The notes under the pieces: model-generated
What the model was told of the DNA's origin: nothing
Database searches by the model: none
What the model saw: the letters and a program-made list of their open reading frames with translations, nothing else
Assembly (NCBI GenBank): GCA_963971225.1
Contig: OZ020267.1
Coordinates: forward strand, 6,101,851-6,165,850
Direction: 5' to 3'
Source of the DNA: Melieria omissa
Taxonomy: Eukaryota; Arthropoda; Insecta; Diptera; Ulidiidae
Length of the DNA: 64,000 nucleotides
Shown: one piece after another, positions 25,223-38,332 of the stretch
Layout: each line of letters starts with the position of its first letter
Position numbering within the stretch: the stretch's first letter is position 1
Translations under genes and position numbers: made by a program

Positions 25223-25365
25223 CTGCGTGTGCAGCGTCGTTCGCGGCGCGCGCTGCATCCACTTTGGCTGCATGATTTATGGCCGGCGTCCGCAAAGCAA
25301 ACACAGCAGCGCGCCGTCCCAGCACTCGGACTCGCAGTCGCCGCATCCGGTGCCAACTGTTGTAC
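25223..25365 (+). CDS. Candidate orphan internal exon, function unknown
   Basis: I do not recognise this gene. A GC-rich segment is bounded by a plausible acceptor (TGGTGTCCAG ending 25222) and a consensus donor (C|GTAAGT at 25366). The most protein-like frame reads CVCSVVRGARCIHFGCMIYG, followed by a basic, Ser/His/Pro-rich stretch ending HPVPTVV. It has high GC at third positions, unlike the surrounding AT-rich DNA. The upstream CCCA run gives a C-rich pre-acceptor tract. A second plus-strand frame and a long minus-strand frame (25114-25806) are also open, so openness alone proves little. No partner exons were found nearby. If real, it belongs to a gene with large introns, possibly one extending beyond the window. 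Confidence 0.3.
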
Positions 25366-25369
25366 GTAA

Positions 25370-26085
25370 GTGGCTGTTGTTGCTACTAGCACTCGAACTG
25401 TTGATGTTGCTGTTGCTGTTGCTTTGCGCAGCTTTTTCATTGTTGCTGTTGCTTTCATTGTTGTTGTTGTTGTTGTCGTCGGTGCAAAGTGGTCATGCAG
25501 TGCGCACATATTGTGTGCGGCTGGCTGCCTGCCTGCCTGGCCACACATTGCCGCTCTTTGACGTGCCGCCCGTGTCAGGTGGCGACGGAGCGGCAGCACC
25601 GGCACACGGCTTAATGGCAAAAATGTGTCAATGTATCCCCGCAGTGCCAAACGTGGCGGGTGCGGCAGAGACGCGCCCGTTGTGCCAATAAGACGTCCAA
25701 GCCGACTGGACTTAACACGCCGCAGCCGCAGTTGCAAAATGTCGCAACACGAGGCGCTTTTATGCGAATTGCGTTGTTCTCTGCTGCCTAAATAATTTAA
25801 TTTCATTTAATTTCATTTCATGAGAAATTGAATAAATGCAACTTGAACAATTCCAACTTTAAATGGATTAAATTTGCTGCAGCAAACGGCGACACATAAA
25901 CGGATTTTATGTGAACAAAAAGTGCGCACTGAGAGAAATTCTGAAGGATAAACGGAAACTGTACAAGAAAAGCTAAGCTCAGCGCTAATCAAAATTAATG
26001 ATGGCATCATGAATGCAACGACAACAACAGCTGCAATAACATGAAAAAAATTGCAACTGCAAAAGACCGAACAAAGTCGAATGCA
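25370..26085. other. Noncoding stretch, no gene seen
   Basis: TTG/CTG-rich microsatellites (25370-25490) create long leucine-rich frames that I do not accept as genes. The remainder is unique-looking. Confidence 0.45.
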
Positions 26086-26089
26086 CAGG

Positions 26090-27450
26090 AAGAAAACTGG
26101 ACAGGAAATGTAAAAAAAGAGATTGAGGGAAGTTAGGAGGAAGCGGAAGAAAATTAGACAAATTCAGTGAAGGGGAAAAGATGAAACTGATAAGAATGAA
26201 AGGGTTGATGAAAGGTTGAGAAAAAAAGGGGGGAATGTAAAATGTTGGACAAAATCACTAAAGATGAAAGAGATTAAGAGAAGTGGGGCGTAACAGAAAA
26301 AAATTACACAAAGTTACTGAAAGTAAGAGATGTTAAGAGAAAAGACACTGAAGGGAACAAAGAAAAGGCAGAGAGAAATTGATAGATGTTAGAGGAAACG
26401 GAAGGAAACTAGACAGTCACTGAAGGGGAAAAGATGAATGAGATGCAGAATTGAAAGGATTGAGAAAAAAAGGGAGAATGGAAAGTATTGGACAAAAATC
26501 ACTAAAGATCAAAGCGATTGAAAGAAGTAGAGGTAACAGAAAAAACTTAAACAAAGTTACTGAAGGTAAGAGATAAAACTGATAAAGGATGAAAGATATT
26601 GAGGAATGTTAAGAAAAAGATACTGAGGTACAAAGAAAAATCACTGAAACAAAACCAAAAAAAATTATGAAGTGAGAGAGAAATTGAAAGATGGTAAGAG
26701 GAAACGGAAGAAAACTAGACAGTCACTGAGATGAAAACGATGAAACTGATGATAGATTAAAGGATTGAGACAAGTAAGGGGAGAACAGAAGAATAAAGAC
26801 AAAGTCACTAAAGAGAAAAAATTATGAAAATAATGAAAGATCAAAAATATTGAGACAAGTAAGGGGGAAGCGCAAGAAAACTGAACAAAGTCACTGAATA
26901 GCAAAAGAAAAAACTAGTGATAGATGGAACGATTGAGAGAAAAGAATAGAAGAATAATAGATTAATAGATCAAGTCACTAAAGAGAAAAAGATGAAATTA
27001 ATGAAGGATCAAAAATATTGAAACAAGTAAGGGGGAAGCGCAAGAAAACTAAACAAAGTCACTGGAAAAAAGATAAAACTGATGACAGATGAAACGATTG
27101 AGAGAAAATAGGAAAGAACAATACATTAAATCACTAAAGAGAAAAGGATGAAAATACTGAAAGGTTGAAAAGATTGAAAAAAGTAAGGGGGAGCGTAGGA
27201 AAACTCGACAAATTTACTGAATAGAAAAAGGTAAAACTGATGATAGATGAAAGAGAAGAATAATGGATTAAGTTGCTACAGAAAAAAAGATGAAAATAAT
27301 GAAAGATCAAAGAGATTGAGAAAAGTAATATAAGTAAAAGGGAAGCGCAGGAAAACTAGATTAAGTTACGGAAAAGAAAAAAGTGTATGCAGTATGAAAG
27401 GGGAAAACTAAGTCACTGAAGAGAAGAAGATTAAACTGATAAAGTATGAA
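26090..27450. repeat. Purine-rich minisatellite (~1.35 kb)
   Basis: The plus strand is strongly purine-biased. It contains about 18 diverged copies of a module carrying GTCACTGAAG or GTCACTAAAGAG, then GATGAAA, then GATTGAGA and AGTAAGGGGGAAGCG. Modules are spaced roughly 80 bp. The first half repeats at about 245-250 bp and the second half at about 156-171 bp. No stable ORF is present. Confidence 0.85.
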
Positions 27451-29930
27451 GAAACTTCCCAACTTCATTTCGAAGAAACGCTTAGAAATCATTCAATTTT
27501 TTGGAAATTTTCTGTTGTTTATTTTTTTCCGCAGTTTAATGTCTTGAAATCATTTTTCTCAGGAACGTGAAACCACTCATCTACGATGATAAAAACATTC
27601 TCAACAACCATTACTTTACAATTGAAAACCAACATTCCTAGATAGCTTCCACTACTTATGTGCGAAAAAGTATTCCAAAATTGGACCTTTCGCATGGATA
27701 ACTTACAACGTAGTCGTGGCCAACACTTACTTGAAATCCTCTTTAAAAACTAAACGTTTCATATACCTTTGTTAATTATTCTGTATTTTTTAATTGAAGC
27801 TCACTTGATGTAAAACCGCACACACAACTAAAGAATTCAGCAAAACTCAGTCCCAATCGCCTTGGGGACCGTTCGGAGAATTGCTTCCTCTATGCACTAA
27901 TAAAAGTTACTTAAATGGCGACTAACATGCAGCTAGTGACAATAAAAAATATCCTGCTGCATACGCGAACCCACAGTGACAGCAACAAAAGCCATTAGCA
28001 CAACATAACCAACAACCACAACCAATTGCAGCGAACAGTTGGAAATAATTGTTGGCGCTTCTTCGAAATGGTGGCACAATGCAAGACTCGATCTAAGCAC
28101 TCAATTTCGCTGCACCTCGCTGCACTTTAGCGAGCACAACTTACAACATTAATAAATGTAAAAAAAGCGCTTTTCACCCTTCACGCAATTGCACAGTGCA
28201 CTCAACGGCGAAGGGGTGAAGGAACGAGAGCAAAAAGTGCCAGTAGAAATTAATGCGAAATTTTAAATGAGCGAAACAAGTGGCAAACTTTAAATTTTCT
28301 TTTGCCAGCATTAAGCGATTTTGTTGCAGCTCAACCGTTGGCATTCCACAAACTAATGAAAAGCCGAGGGGACGAAAACACAGCGTGACCGACATGAAGT
28401 GTGGAAAAACACGAATAAAAGTGCAATGCAATGCAGTGGACGAGATGAAGAAAACGTGATGGCAGCAGCACTGCCAAGGGGAAGACATCAGTTATAACGC
28501 GCGGTGACCAAACGACATGTTGCACGCGTGACCTCCCGACACGCCCCACCTCCCACTCGACGCCACTGTCCCATGTTAAGGTGCCCCGAAGCAGCAATGG
28601 AGGCAGGAAGACAACACAGCAAACGAAATGACTGCCTCATTGCTCTTGGCTACAGCGCGAGATTGCGAGATGTGTGTGTGTGTTTTAATGTGCGAAGTCT
28701 GTGTGCAGCGCTGCTGGCTGTCATTGCCATTGGAGTGGAATTTTGTGACAACGCTGTCGCTGGTGAAGTTGCTGCCGCCAGTGTCAAAAGGTCATTTCAC
28801 TGCACGCCCCGCAAACGTAAAGACAACAGCAACAATTGCTGGGGCGTGTGGATTTTAAATGTGTCATTTTTATTTTTATATTTGTTATTTCTGGCATGGT
28901 GAACGTTGTGACAATTTCTGGTGCAACTGGCACCAGCGGACCACATGGCGTATGAGTAATGTATATGTTTCTGTGTGTGTATGGTCATTAAAATTCTCCG
29001 CCGCAAGTTGCTTGTTTTTTTGCCATTTTCCCTGCCATTTCGAACAACATACTTTGTTTAACATTTCTGCAACAACAACAACTTCACATTTAATACACAC
29101 ATCCGCCGGCGCACACACGCTGCAATGCACGTTGAAGCATCCACACACAGATTGTTGAGTTCACCAGCGTCGAGCTGCACCTGTTGCCACAACATGTCCG
29201 CTGTTGCTTGGGGACAACACCGACCAGCGTGTTTAACTCTGCAACGCTTAGCTGGCAGCGTTTTCCTCAACTCAACTTCCATTCAGCCAGCAGTGGCAAC
29301 AATTAAAGCCACAGAACACAAATTTAATTTTATTATTTTTTTTTAATTTAATATTTTTATAATTTTTAAATGTAAACACATTTCTGCATAGTTTTAATTT
29401 TTTTTTGTAATATTAATTTTTTTTTGTTTTTATTTCATTGCCACACTGAATACTTTACGACTTATTGAAGGTTGCAACATATTTGTATGTAAACACCATT
29501 AAAAATTCACAATTAATGTTTAATTGAACACATCAAATGTTTGTCAATTGTGCACAAATTCAAATTGCAAATTAAAAAAAAAAATCATTCAAATAAATAA
29601 AAATCATCAAATTCTAATATTGACATGAAAATTTGCAATTTGCAACTCATTATGCACTGTCGACTCAAATTGTAGTAGTAAATATTTGGTTTTTAATCAC
29701 TGTTCAATATTTGCAAATCGAAATAAAAATTTTATGTTCTGTTTGAACAAATTTGAATTTATAATTAAAGCAATTTTGATGGGTGCAAATGAAGTCAATT
29801 CATTTCAAGGGAGCCATAATTTTTCCATAGTCGAAGTAGTGGAAGGATAAGTAAATACGCATATCCTTTCTTGGGGTTGTAGGTTTTCAGTTTAGATCAA
29901 TTTAAATTATGAAGGGTGTTTTTTATAACA
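27451..29930. other. Noncoding stretch, no gene seen
   Basis: Unique-looking DNA. GC rises at 28000-29290 and the sequence becomes very AT-rich afterwards. Open frames at 28504-28902 and 28859-29158 are compositionally odd and without domain or splice support. Confidence 0.45.
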
Positions 29931-30066
29931 GAACTTTCGATGGGGTACACTGTTAAAGCAGCTTTTAGCTGTGTATTTGAGGTTAGGTTAATAAGGTTTG
30001 ATTTTAGTGGGGTGCTTTTTTGAAAGCATAACTAAGTACAAAGAAATAAATAGCCGAACCTGTGTT

Positions 30067-30330
30067 GGAGGCGAAGACCTTTCAGGACCTCCAAAAATTG
30101 CAACCACTGGCAATAACATCGCTCAAGTTCACCAAATAATGCAGACAACCCTCAAATATATCAGATAAATAACATAAAGATAGCAGAGGCTTTGAATATG
30201 TCCAAAGAACGTGTTTGTCTTATATTGAATAAGAAAATTCCGGCATAAGAAATCTGTCCACGTTGGGTGACGCATTTGCTCACGTTAGACCAAATACGTG
30301 TTCCATTGAACATTTTCAACTCCATTTGAG
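30067..30330 (+). pseudogene. Mariner transposase N-terminal remnant
   Basis: Conceptual translation across frames gives GEDLSGPPKIATT and NIAQVHQIMQ. After stops and a frameshift it continues with IKIAEALNMSKERVCLILN and PRWVTHLLTLDQ. The order (linker, helix-turn-helix IAEAL...S...V..IL, then R-W-V-P-like and L-T-x-D-Q) is that of mariner-family transposases. In-frame stops near 30168-30180 and 30247 show it is dead. The catalytic domain is missing. The inverted-repeat ends were not identified. Confidence 0.7.
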
Positions 30331-30419
30331 CTCTGTCAGCTCAACTTAGGCGCATTTTTACGTCTTGGTCCTTGTCTACACCTTTTCAAGTTGTATATCA
30401 GAGTTTCAAAGTTCAAAGT

Positions 30420-30562
30420 ATATCAAAGTATAGATTATATTTCAGCGTTTAAAATTGTATTTCAGCGTTTAAAATTCTATTTCAGATTTTCAAATTAAAT
30501 TTCAGATTTTTCAAATTTTATTTCAGATTTTCAAATTGAATTTCAGATTTTAAAAATTATTG
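30420..30562 (+). repeat. ~20-bp minisatellite
   Basis: Six or so copies of a unit like ATTTCAGATTTTCAAATTGA. The first units carry ATTTCAGCGTTTAAAATTG instead. Confidence 0.85.
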
Positions 30563-30899
30563 ACCAACGATGCTGTCCGAACGCAAGGAGTACCTATACC
30601 GGTTGAATAAAAAATTTACACTTTCTCACAAAAATCTAATAATTTCTTTTAACACTCAATTACGATTTCAATTATATTCAAAATAGGGAGGTTAATGGGG
30701 TTTCCACAATACATTTTGATTTTTGCTTTGTAGAAACCCAAAAGTTGACAACATCACAAATCCGATCGTATGGAGGACGCCCTCTGGTGGTAAATTTCTG
30801 AACCTTAATTAATTTTGTATTTTTTTTACTGAATAATGTTGGCGATCGCTGAATAAATCATTGAAATCGGTTCCGTAGTTTCCGAGATACGCTGTTTTC

Positions 30900-31190
30900 T
30901 CGATTACTTAACTACTTTACAAGTGGGGAGCCAAATCCATAGAAAAGGGCCAGTTTTGTATGGCAGCCCCCTTAAGACTTGGAGATAGCGGATAAGTATG
31001 TTAGGAAGAAGCATTCGGAAGGGGATAGAATTGGTGTCGGTTATATGTATATTTGACACGTCTGGGGGCAACCTGGGTGCAATGGGAGCCCATTTTATAA
31101 AAACGACCATTTTATATGGGAGCCCCATTAAGCGTTCGAGATAGGGGGTGAATATGTATGAAAGAAATGGTCAGTAAAGAAAACTAGAGG
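30900..31190. repeat. Direct repeat of ~155-bp period, unknown element
   Basis: A GGGGAGCCAAAT...GGCCAGTTTTGTATGGCAGCCCC block near 30925-30970 is echoed by GGGAGCCCATT...GACCATTTTATATGGGAGCCCC near 31085-31128. Related GAGATAGNGG words follow each. It may be part of an unrecognised transposon. Confidence 0.5.
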
Positions 31191-33440
31191 GGTCGGTCAT
31201 AGATTTTAACCCTCTAAGAGTAACTTTTGACCAGCTGTGGAGCAATTTGTCGAATTTCCCAACGTTTTTTGTGAACTTTGACCTCGATGCGACGCCATTT
31301 AGCCCCACCCTAGCCCAAAAATTTTTTGGCTCATGCACTTTTTCACCAAACCGCATAAAATGAGAGGTTGCGGAGCATCGAGAACCCATTACTAAGAATC
31401 TCCATACAACACTAAATCCAGTCTAATGTACAACTTAAAAAGTTGTAGTCTGAGCAACGCAACAAAAGCTGAACTAGCAGACCTGCTGAACTTAATACAG
31501 AAATCAAATTGTTGCATTGATGCAAAGCCTAGTAAGAAACAGTTGGATATTCATCCATCAAAATAAAGTGATTCGCAAGAGGCCTCTTTCAAACTTCCGA
31601 GTGGAATTGCAATCTGTACCGATTTTACTTTGAAACCTAATCTAACATAACCTAACCTAACCTATAAATATTGCTCCTGACCTATCATGATACAAAACTT
31701 TAAAGAATAGCACTTTTGGAAAAATTTAAGTGAATAGTAGAATGCAGTAGTAGAACATTTCATAAAATTCGCATTCTCTTTTATCCATAAAATTTGTCGC
31801 CCGCAGTGAAATATTTCGCACAGCATTGGGCACACAACGTTTCTACATGTCCCCCACAGTTTTATTTGATAAACAGTTTTTGGCTTATGCAAAAATATTT
31901 AAGCTTTAAAAGCAAATTAGCCCAAAACTTGCTGAAAAATGCAATGAAATAAATGCAAATAAATCCCAAACCAACACAAACACAACAAATTGGTTCGCAG
32001 CATGCACGGCGACCACAAGCAGCCACTTTGCCTGCATTGCAACTCACAAACAACGCGCCACATGCGCTGCACTGCAATGAAACGAATTGCAGTGAGCTGC
32101 ACACACACACACACAAAATGCATAAAGTCGGAAATTATGATAAATTGCACTTTGCTGGCGTAGCGTAGCGTAGCGCCACGCATTTACAACGCCAAGCGAG
32201 CAGCTGCACTGCGCAGTCCGCCATCACGCAGCGTGTGGCAGCATTCGGCAAATCCGGCTTAGCAGCGCAAATGTGCATAATGACGCGCATCAATTATCAA
32301 TTTATATGAAAAAATAAAGATATCTGTCAGATTTGTAACTAAAACCGATTTAAACAAAAACAACTGAATTGAATTGATTCAAATTTCTGTCATATTTTCA
32401 TTGGTTGCATTCGGTAACCTCTTGAATTCTACACACAATGAAATGCAATTAAAAAGTCCATCTCAGATATGCTGAGCTTACTTGCAGTATTCTTTTTCAT
32501 TTGCTGATTGCATTTGTCATCGTTGCGAATATGTCACATATACTCGATTGGTCCATTAATGGCGCGCAAAGACTTCTCGTCGCTCAACAATTCAGCAAAC
32601 GCAAACAGAAAAGTGAATAACACCAACGCCATAAAAACATCAAAGCACAAATACATTGTTTGAGTAAATTGAGAACGGCAATAGGGAAAATGGTGTGTGA
32701 TAGCAACCAAAATGTGCAATGCACGTCAGAGCGTTGCAGTCGGTCTTGGTCGACTTACTTATGCGATGCAACATTGTTGTCTACATTCAGCTCTTCATAA
32801 AATAAATCAGGAGGAAAACTAGACTTTAGTTCATAATGAATGAAATTATATCAATCACGTCTTTTTCATTTCAAAATACTCATTACAGGATTTTCTCTCG
32901 ATTTATTCCAGTAATCCTTGTACCAATTATATAAACAAATCTCCATCTGAGTGTCAAAAATCCTCAATCAACACAAATCCACATACCCCATCAATGCAGT
33001 GTAGGGTGTATAAAGCAACAAGCAAAACCCACAGTCGAATATGTCATCGTACTGACACGCTTAGCTTGGCAAATCAAAATACAAATTGAAAATAGATAGT
33101 TATTGTTTATTTAATTAAAGTTGTCCAACATTTTGTGGCTCATAAATAGCACAAACCGCACAACAACACTGACAATTTACAAACACTAAAGAAACATTTG
33201 CACACACAAATAAAATGTTTATGTATGTAGTTGGAGCGATTTGTGGTTTATGAGAGAAATAACCTATTTTTTCAGGAAAAATGTGGCCACAATTGACCAA
33301 CTAACAATTCGGTGACACATTTTTGTTGACAAAAAAATATGGAATAAAACATTTATGATGGATTGGAATTCACTCGGTGAGAACAAAATATAGAAAAATT
33401 GTGTATGGAAATAAATACCAATCGAGCAGGTAGAAATTAT
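31191..33440. other. Noncoding stretch, no gene seen
   Basis: Unique-looking sequence with a CA run (32101-32114) and a short GCGTAGCGTAGC repeat (32158-32176). No supportable gene. Confidence 0.45.
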
Positions 33441-33445
33441 TAAGC

Positions 33446-35090
33446 GAAAGACAGTCGGATGGATAGATTGATGAACTGATAGTTTGATAGATTTATATAT
33501 TGACAGATTGAAGGTTTGATGGATTGATTGATTGTTGATATTTTGATAGATTTATGGATTGGTATAATAATAGATTTATATATTGATAGATTGACATATT
33601 GAAAGATTGATAAATTGATAGATGCATTTATTGATAGATTGATAGATTCACAGATAGGTAGATTAATAGATTCGTAGATTAATAGATTGGAAAGTTTATC
33701 GATTGATAGATTGATAAATTAAGAGATTGATAAACTGATAGACGGATAGATTGATAGATGCATATACGGATAGATTAACAGATAGGCAGATTGATAGATT
33801 GGTAGATTAATAGATTGGTAGATTTCTAGATTTATGGATTTATAGATTGATATATGGGAAGATTGATAGATTAATGTATTGAAAGACTAATAGATTAATA
33901 GATTGATAGACTGATAGATTTATGAATTGATCGATTGATAAATTAGTAGATTGATAGATTAATATATTGATAGATTGATTTATTGGTAGATAGATAGATT
34001 GGTAGATTGATAAATTAAGAGATTGATAAACTGATAGACGGATAGATTGATAGATGCATATAGCGATAGATTAACAGATAGGCAGATTGATATATTGGCA
34101 GATTAATGGATTGGTAGATTTCTAGATTGATGGATTAATAGATTAATAGATTGATATATGGGAAGATTGATAGATTGATGTATTGAAAGACTAATAGATT
34201 AATAGATTGATAGACTGGTAGAATGATAGATTGATAGACTGGTAGAATCATAGATTTATAGACCGGTAGAATGATAGAATGATAAATTGATAGATGGAAT
34301 GGATTGATTGATAAATTCGCAAATTTAAAGATGGATAAATTGGTAGATAAATAGATTAATAGATTGATAGATTTATGGATTGATCGATTGATAGATTAGT
34401 AGATTGATAGATTAATATATTGATAGATTGGTAGATTGATAAATTGGTAGAGAGATTGATTGATATTTTGATAGATTAATAGATTGATAGAATACAAGAT
34501 TGATAGACTGGTAGATTTATAGATTGATAGAATGATGGATGATTAGATAGATTGGTTGATAGATTAATAGATTCGTAAACTGATAGATTGATAAATTTAT
34601 AGATTCATTTGCTGGTAGATAGATAAATTGGTAAATTCATAAATTGGTAGAGTGATTGATTGACATTTTGATAGATTAATAGAATAAAATATTGATACAT
34701 TGGTAGATTTATAGATTGATACATTGATAGCATGATGGATTCATAGATTGATGGATTCATAGATTTTAATAGATTGGTAGATTTTTAGATTTATCGATTG
34801 GTAGATTTATAGATTAATAGAATGATAGTTTTCTAGATTAATATATTTATAGATTCATAGATTTATAGATTGATAGAATGATGAATTTATAGATTGATGG
34901 ATTGATAGATTGATGGAATTTTAGATTGATAGATTGATAGACTTATAGATTGACAGACTGATCGATTGATAGATTGATAGGCTGATGTATTGATTGATTG
35001 ATAGATTCATTGACAGATTGGTAGATTCATAGATTAAGAGACTGATGGATTAATTGAAAAATGAATAAATAGATAGAAAGAAAGATAGAT
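33446..35090. repeat. Degenerate GATA/GATT array (~1.65 kb)
   Basis: Units of the type GATTGATA and GATTGGTA with many substitutions. Longer duplications are visible. AAGAGATTGATAAACTGATA at 33721 recurs at 34017 (296 bp later) with its downstream sequence. A second pair (TTGATCGATTGATA near 33925 and 34379) is offset by about 450 bp. Confidence 0.93.
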
Positions 35091-37545
35091 CCTTCCAGAT
35101 ACCACCACCAACTACTTTTGCAATAATTTGTAATTTAAACGTGACATATTCCATACAACTTCAATGTTTCCAATATTTCAATACTTCCTAGTTTCATATC
35201 TAAATATTGTAGTCATAAATATTAAATAATATTCAAATATTTGAATAACTTTTGTTAAACTAACAACTAAAATTCTAACATTGTATGGCAAAGCCTAGAA
35301 ACCTTTTATGAAATTTACGTTTGCCGCTGAATTTATGTGACATGAATTGAACGAGGAAACGTTCACCACTCTTCTTAAATCCCAATAACGTTGTTTGCAT
35401 GCACAAAATAGAATTAAGCAGCTGAACTTGCTAACTAAGTACAAGCAATTTCGTCTAACAATAAACTAAAACGAAGCTAAACGAACCAGAAAAGAGCTCA
35501 AGCCCAAAGCAAACTCAAACTAAACTAAGCCGAAACCAGAGTCCATTCAAACACAACTTAACGTCGACCAACACAACGGCGTCTACCGGTGAGGATGCGA
35601 AGCAAAAATGGAAGCGAGCACAGCACAACACAACCTAACTGAACCAAGTTGAGCGCTGTGCAGTGCAGCAAATGTGGCAACGCTGCAATGTTGAGAGTTT
35701 GAATTGTTGAACGCTGCCATGTTGAGCGGTTGAGCGATGCCCGGTTGCACGGCGGCTGCAAGTTTACTGACCGCAAATGCAATTTACTCAACGATCATCA
35801 ATGAAATTTACTCGGGCCAACAATAATAACAACGGAATGGCCATAGTGCATAGAACACTAAACAGCAGACCGCAACGCCACCCGAATGCTGCAATGTTGT
35901 TGCGAGCATTCGCTGCTTTCATGCGGTGGCAGTGGCAACAGCGGGTGGCGAGAACGGCGGGCGGCGCATATTATCAGCACCAACACCAGCACAACAAAGC
36001 GAACAACAATTTCCATCAGCGTCCATTGAGGTTCAACGATTTGTGTGAGCATTTTGTTTGTTTGTTTGTTGATTTGTCTTTGTTTGTGCGTTTTGTGAGT
36101 GAGGTTAGGTCTGAATTAAATTTACCGTAAATGGAATGCAGCGAGTAATGCAGACCGCAGTGGAAATCATTTCTGTACGAGTGAAGCGATTTTAATTCGA
36201 ACAATGATGGTTCGCTGACGAGCGGCGAATAATGGAGAACTTTGGCCAGTTGGCAACGTCCAGTGGCGAGTTTTAATTACAACAAAGAGCAAAATTGTTA
36301 AGCAGACTAGTGGCCAGTTCCATGTGTGTGTGAGTGTGTTGGAAATACTGATCTAAATACTATTTTAATACTTTGGAGAAAGTATATGGAGAAAGTTTTT
36401 ATGGAGGGTTTTCTTTGAGCTAAACAACTACACTAAAGTGTTGCTAAGGCTTCGTGTAGAAGAGTTGAAGATTATTGGTTCAAACCGTATCTCTTTTTGC
36501 TTTGCTATGTAACGACTCGTTTTGTTGATGCAATTCAGTTGAGCAGGACGGGACTGTTCTCCTTCTGATGTTCCAATGTTCATCCCTAACCAAAAACAGC
36601 ATACAACTTCTTAGCACCTTCACCCATCTTATTGAACACCTTTCATTTGAAGTTAACTTTTCTTTAAAAAGTTTTTATTAAATTCAAGTGCGCACCACGT
36701 ACGCTTCACCACCTTCACTTGGCACAAAATTCTGAGAGTTTCATATTTAAGAAAAATATTTTCCCACATTAAATTAAAAGTCAACATGTATGGCTCTGAA
36801 AAAACTGGTAAAAAATAACAATGAAAATCTTATGAAAAGCAAATAAAAACACATTTCCTGCGCCCAGTTTCAAATTCTTGCATTGGTATATTTCTTGGTA
36901 TATTTTCGTGCTCAGCGTGCAGATTTTAAAAACTCTGTCGACAAGTAAGTTTTTATACTTTCACTACTCGCACCGCAACGAACTTAACCCGTCGTTCGCT
37001 CATATTTGGTTGTGTACACAGAGAGCTGCGCGAAGGACGATAAAGGATACTGGCAAAGTAAAAGTTTATGGTTTTTTTTTTGTTGCTCTTACTCTTCTTG
37101 TGTTAATAAACAAACACGTGCAAAATACTGCATAATGAAGTCGAGCATTGCGTGTATGGGTTTTTAAGTTTTAAGTACAACATTGAGAAAAGTGAAGCTG
37201 CAACAAAATTTCCTTTAAGAGCTCAACGCATTTATGAAGCTCAAAACATTTTATTTGTTGCTTTTTATTTGAGGTCTTGAGAGAAATTTCTGTTACAGAA
37301 AAATCAATTCATATTGAAATTTAATATTGAAATTTAATATTGAAATTTAATATGAATTGAAAATTATGAATCAATTAATATTGAAATTTAACATGAATTG
37401 ATTTCACTTTCACATGAAAATTAAATACAAAACATGTTCGAATGTCAAATTTTTTATCAATCTATATTTTTCTGCAAAAAACATTGAAGAAAACACACAA
37501 TTTTTTGCAAGCAGTCCGTAGTTCATTGAACATATTTGAACAACT
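35091..37545. other. Noncoding stretch, no gene seen
   Basis: Unique-looking. It contains a short tandem of TTGAAATTTAATA with an inverted partner (37308-37400). A 117-residue plus frame at 35777-36130 is Asn/His/Gln-rich and not convincing. Confidence 0.45.
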
Positions 37546-37549
37546 TTAA

Positions 37550-38332
37550 CCCTTTCACTACAGGTTTTTAATAAGGATAATTAAAGTTGATCAATTAAGT
37601 CTTTTGTGTGATTATATCAAAAACATCATTATATCAAATTTATTATTAATTTATTGTTTGAATTGAAGTAAAAAAGTCAAATTAAAAATTTCTCTAACTT
37701 GTTTTCGCTTCTTTTCTCTTTTCTACAGAAACATGCATTGATCGAAAAACGACCAGAATGGGCCAGAAGACACAGCAAGTTAATTTTGCTCCATGCCAGT
37801 GCACCTGCACACAAAGCAAGACCGGTTCAGGATACAATCAAAGCACTTGCCGCCGTATTCACCAGACTTGGCTCCTTCCGACTACCATTTGCTTCCATCG
37901 ATGGGACACGCATTGGCTGAGCAGCACTTCGATTCCTACGAGAAAGTCGAAAATTGGGTGTCTAATTGGTTTGCTTCAAAAGACAAACAATTCTATTGGC
38001 GCGGTGTCCACAAATTGCCTGAAAGATGGACAAAATGTGTGGCTAGCAATGGCCAACACTTTGAATAAAAAGTTGTTTTACTTTCCCATTAAAAATTAGT
38101 GTTTTATTTTCGCAAAAAAAGGCTCACTTTATACTGATATACCTGATATAACATTTAAAAAACGTCTATACGTATATTTTCTTACTTAAATATTCAGTTT
38201 ATTAGTTTTGTATTATTCCTAGAATTTTCAACTTTTATAAGGACAAACCAAAAAATGTTTTCTTGAAACCATAGAGGGCTCAGACGTCCAAAAAGTAGCA
38301 TATTGCCATATGACATCAAAATAGCGAAAGGG
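37550..38332 (-). mobile_element. TTAA-type element W, copy 2, interrupted by mariner
   Basis: The ends CCCTTTCACTACAG and TAGCGAAAGGG are inverted repeats flanked by TTAA (37546-37549, 38333-38336). The right arm in reverse complement matches the left arm of W copy 1 (59939-60481) through GACGTCTGAG and GGTTTCAAGAA. About 420 bp of mariner remnant (37727-38146) interrupts it; W copy 1 lacks that insert. Element sequence without mariner is about 360 bp, shorter than copy 1. Confidence 0.8.
37727..38146 (+). pseudogene. Mariner transposase C-terminal remnant with 3' inverted repeat
   Basis: Frame 1 reads ALIEKRPEWARRHSKLILLH, then ASAPAHKARPVQDTIKAL. After a frameshift it continues PPYSPDLAPSDYHL, HALAEQHFDSYEKVENW and WRGVHKLPERWTKCVAS, ending in TAA near 38068. 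This is the C-terminal part of a mauritiana-like mariner transposase. The family normally has DNAPAH at the second catalytic aspartate; here it is ASAPAH, so the catalytic D is lost. The third catalytic D (in PSDYHL) remains. The 3' terminus reads, in reverse complement, TCAGGTATATCAGTATAAAG, with TA beyond it (38147-38148). The 5' two thirds are missing. Confidence 0.88.

Noticed and set aside
25114..25806. 230-residue minus-strand frame
   Set aside because: Thr/Arg/Ala-rich from microsatellites and opposite to a better exon candidate; no splice or domain support.
28504..28902. 132-residue plus-strand frame with a hydrophobic C-terminus
   Set aside because: Unusual composition and no recognisable domain; overlapping frames on the other strand are equally open.
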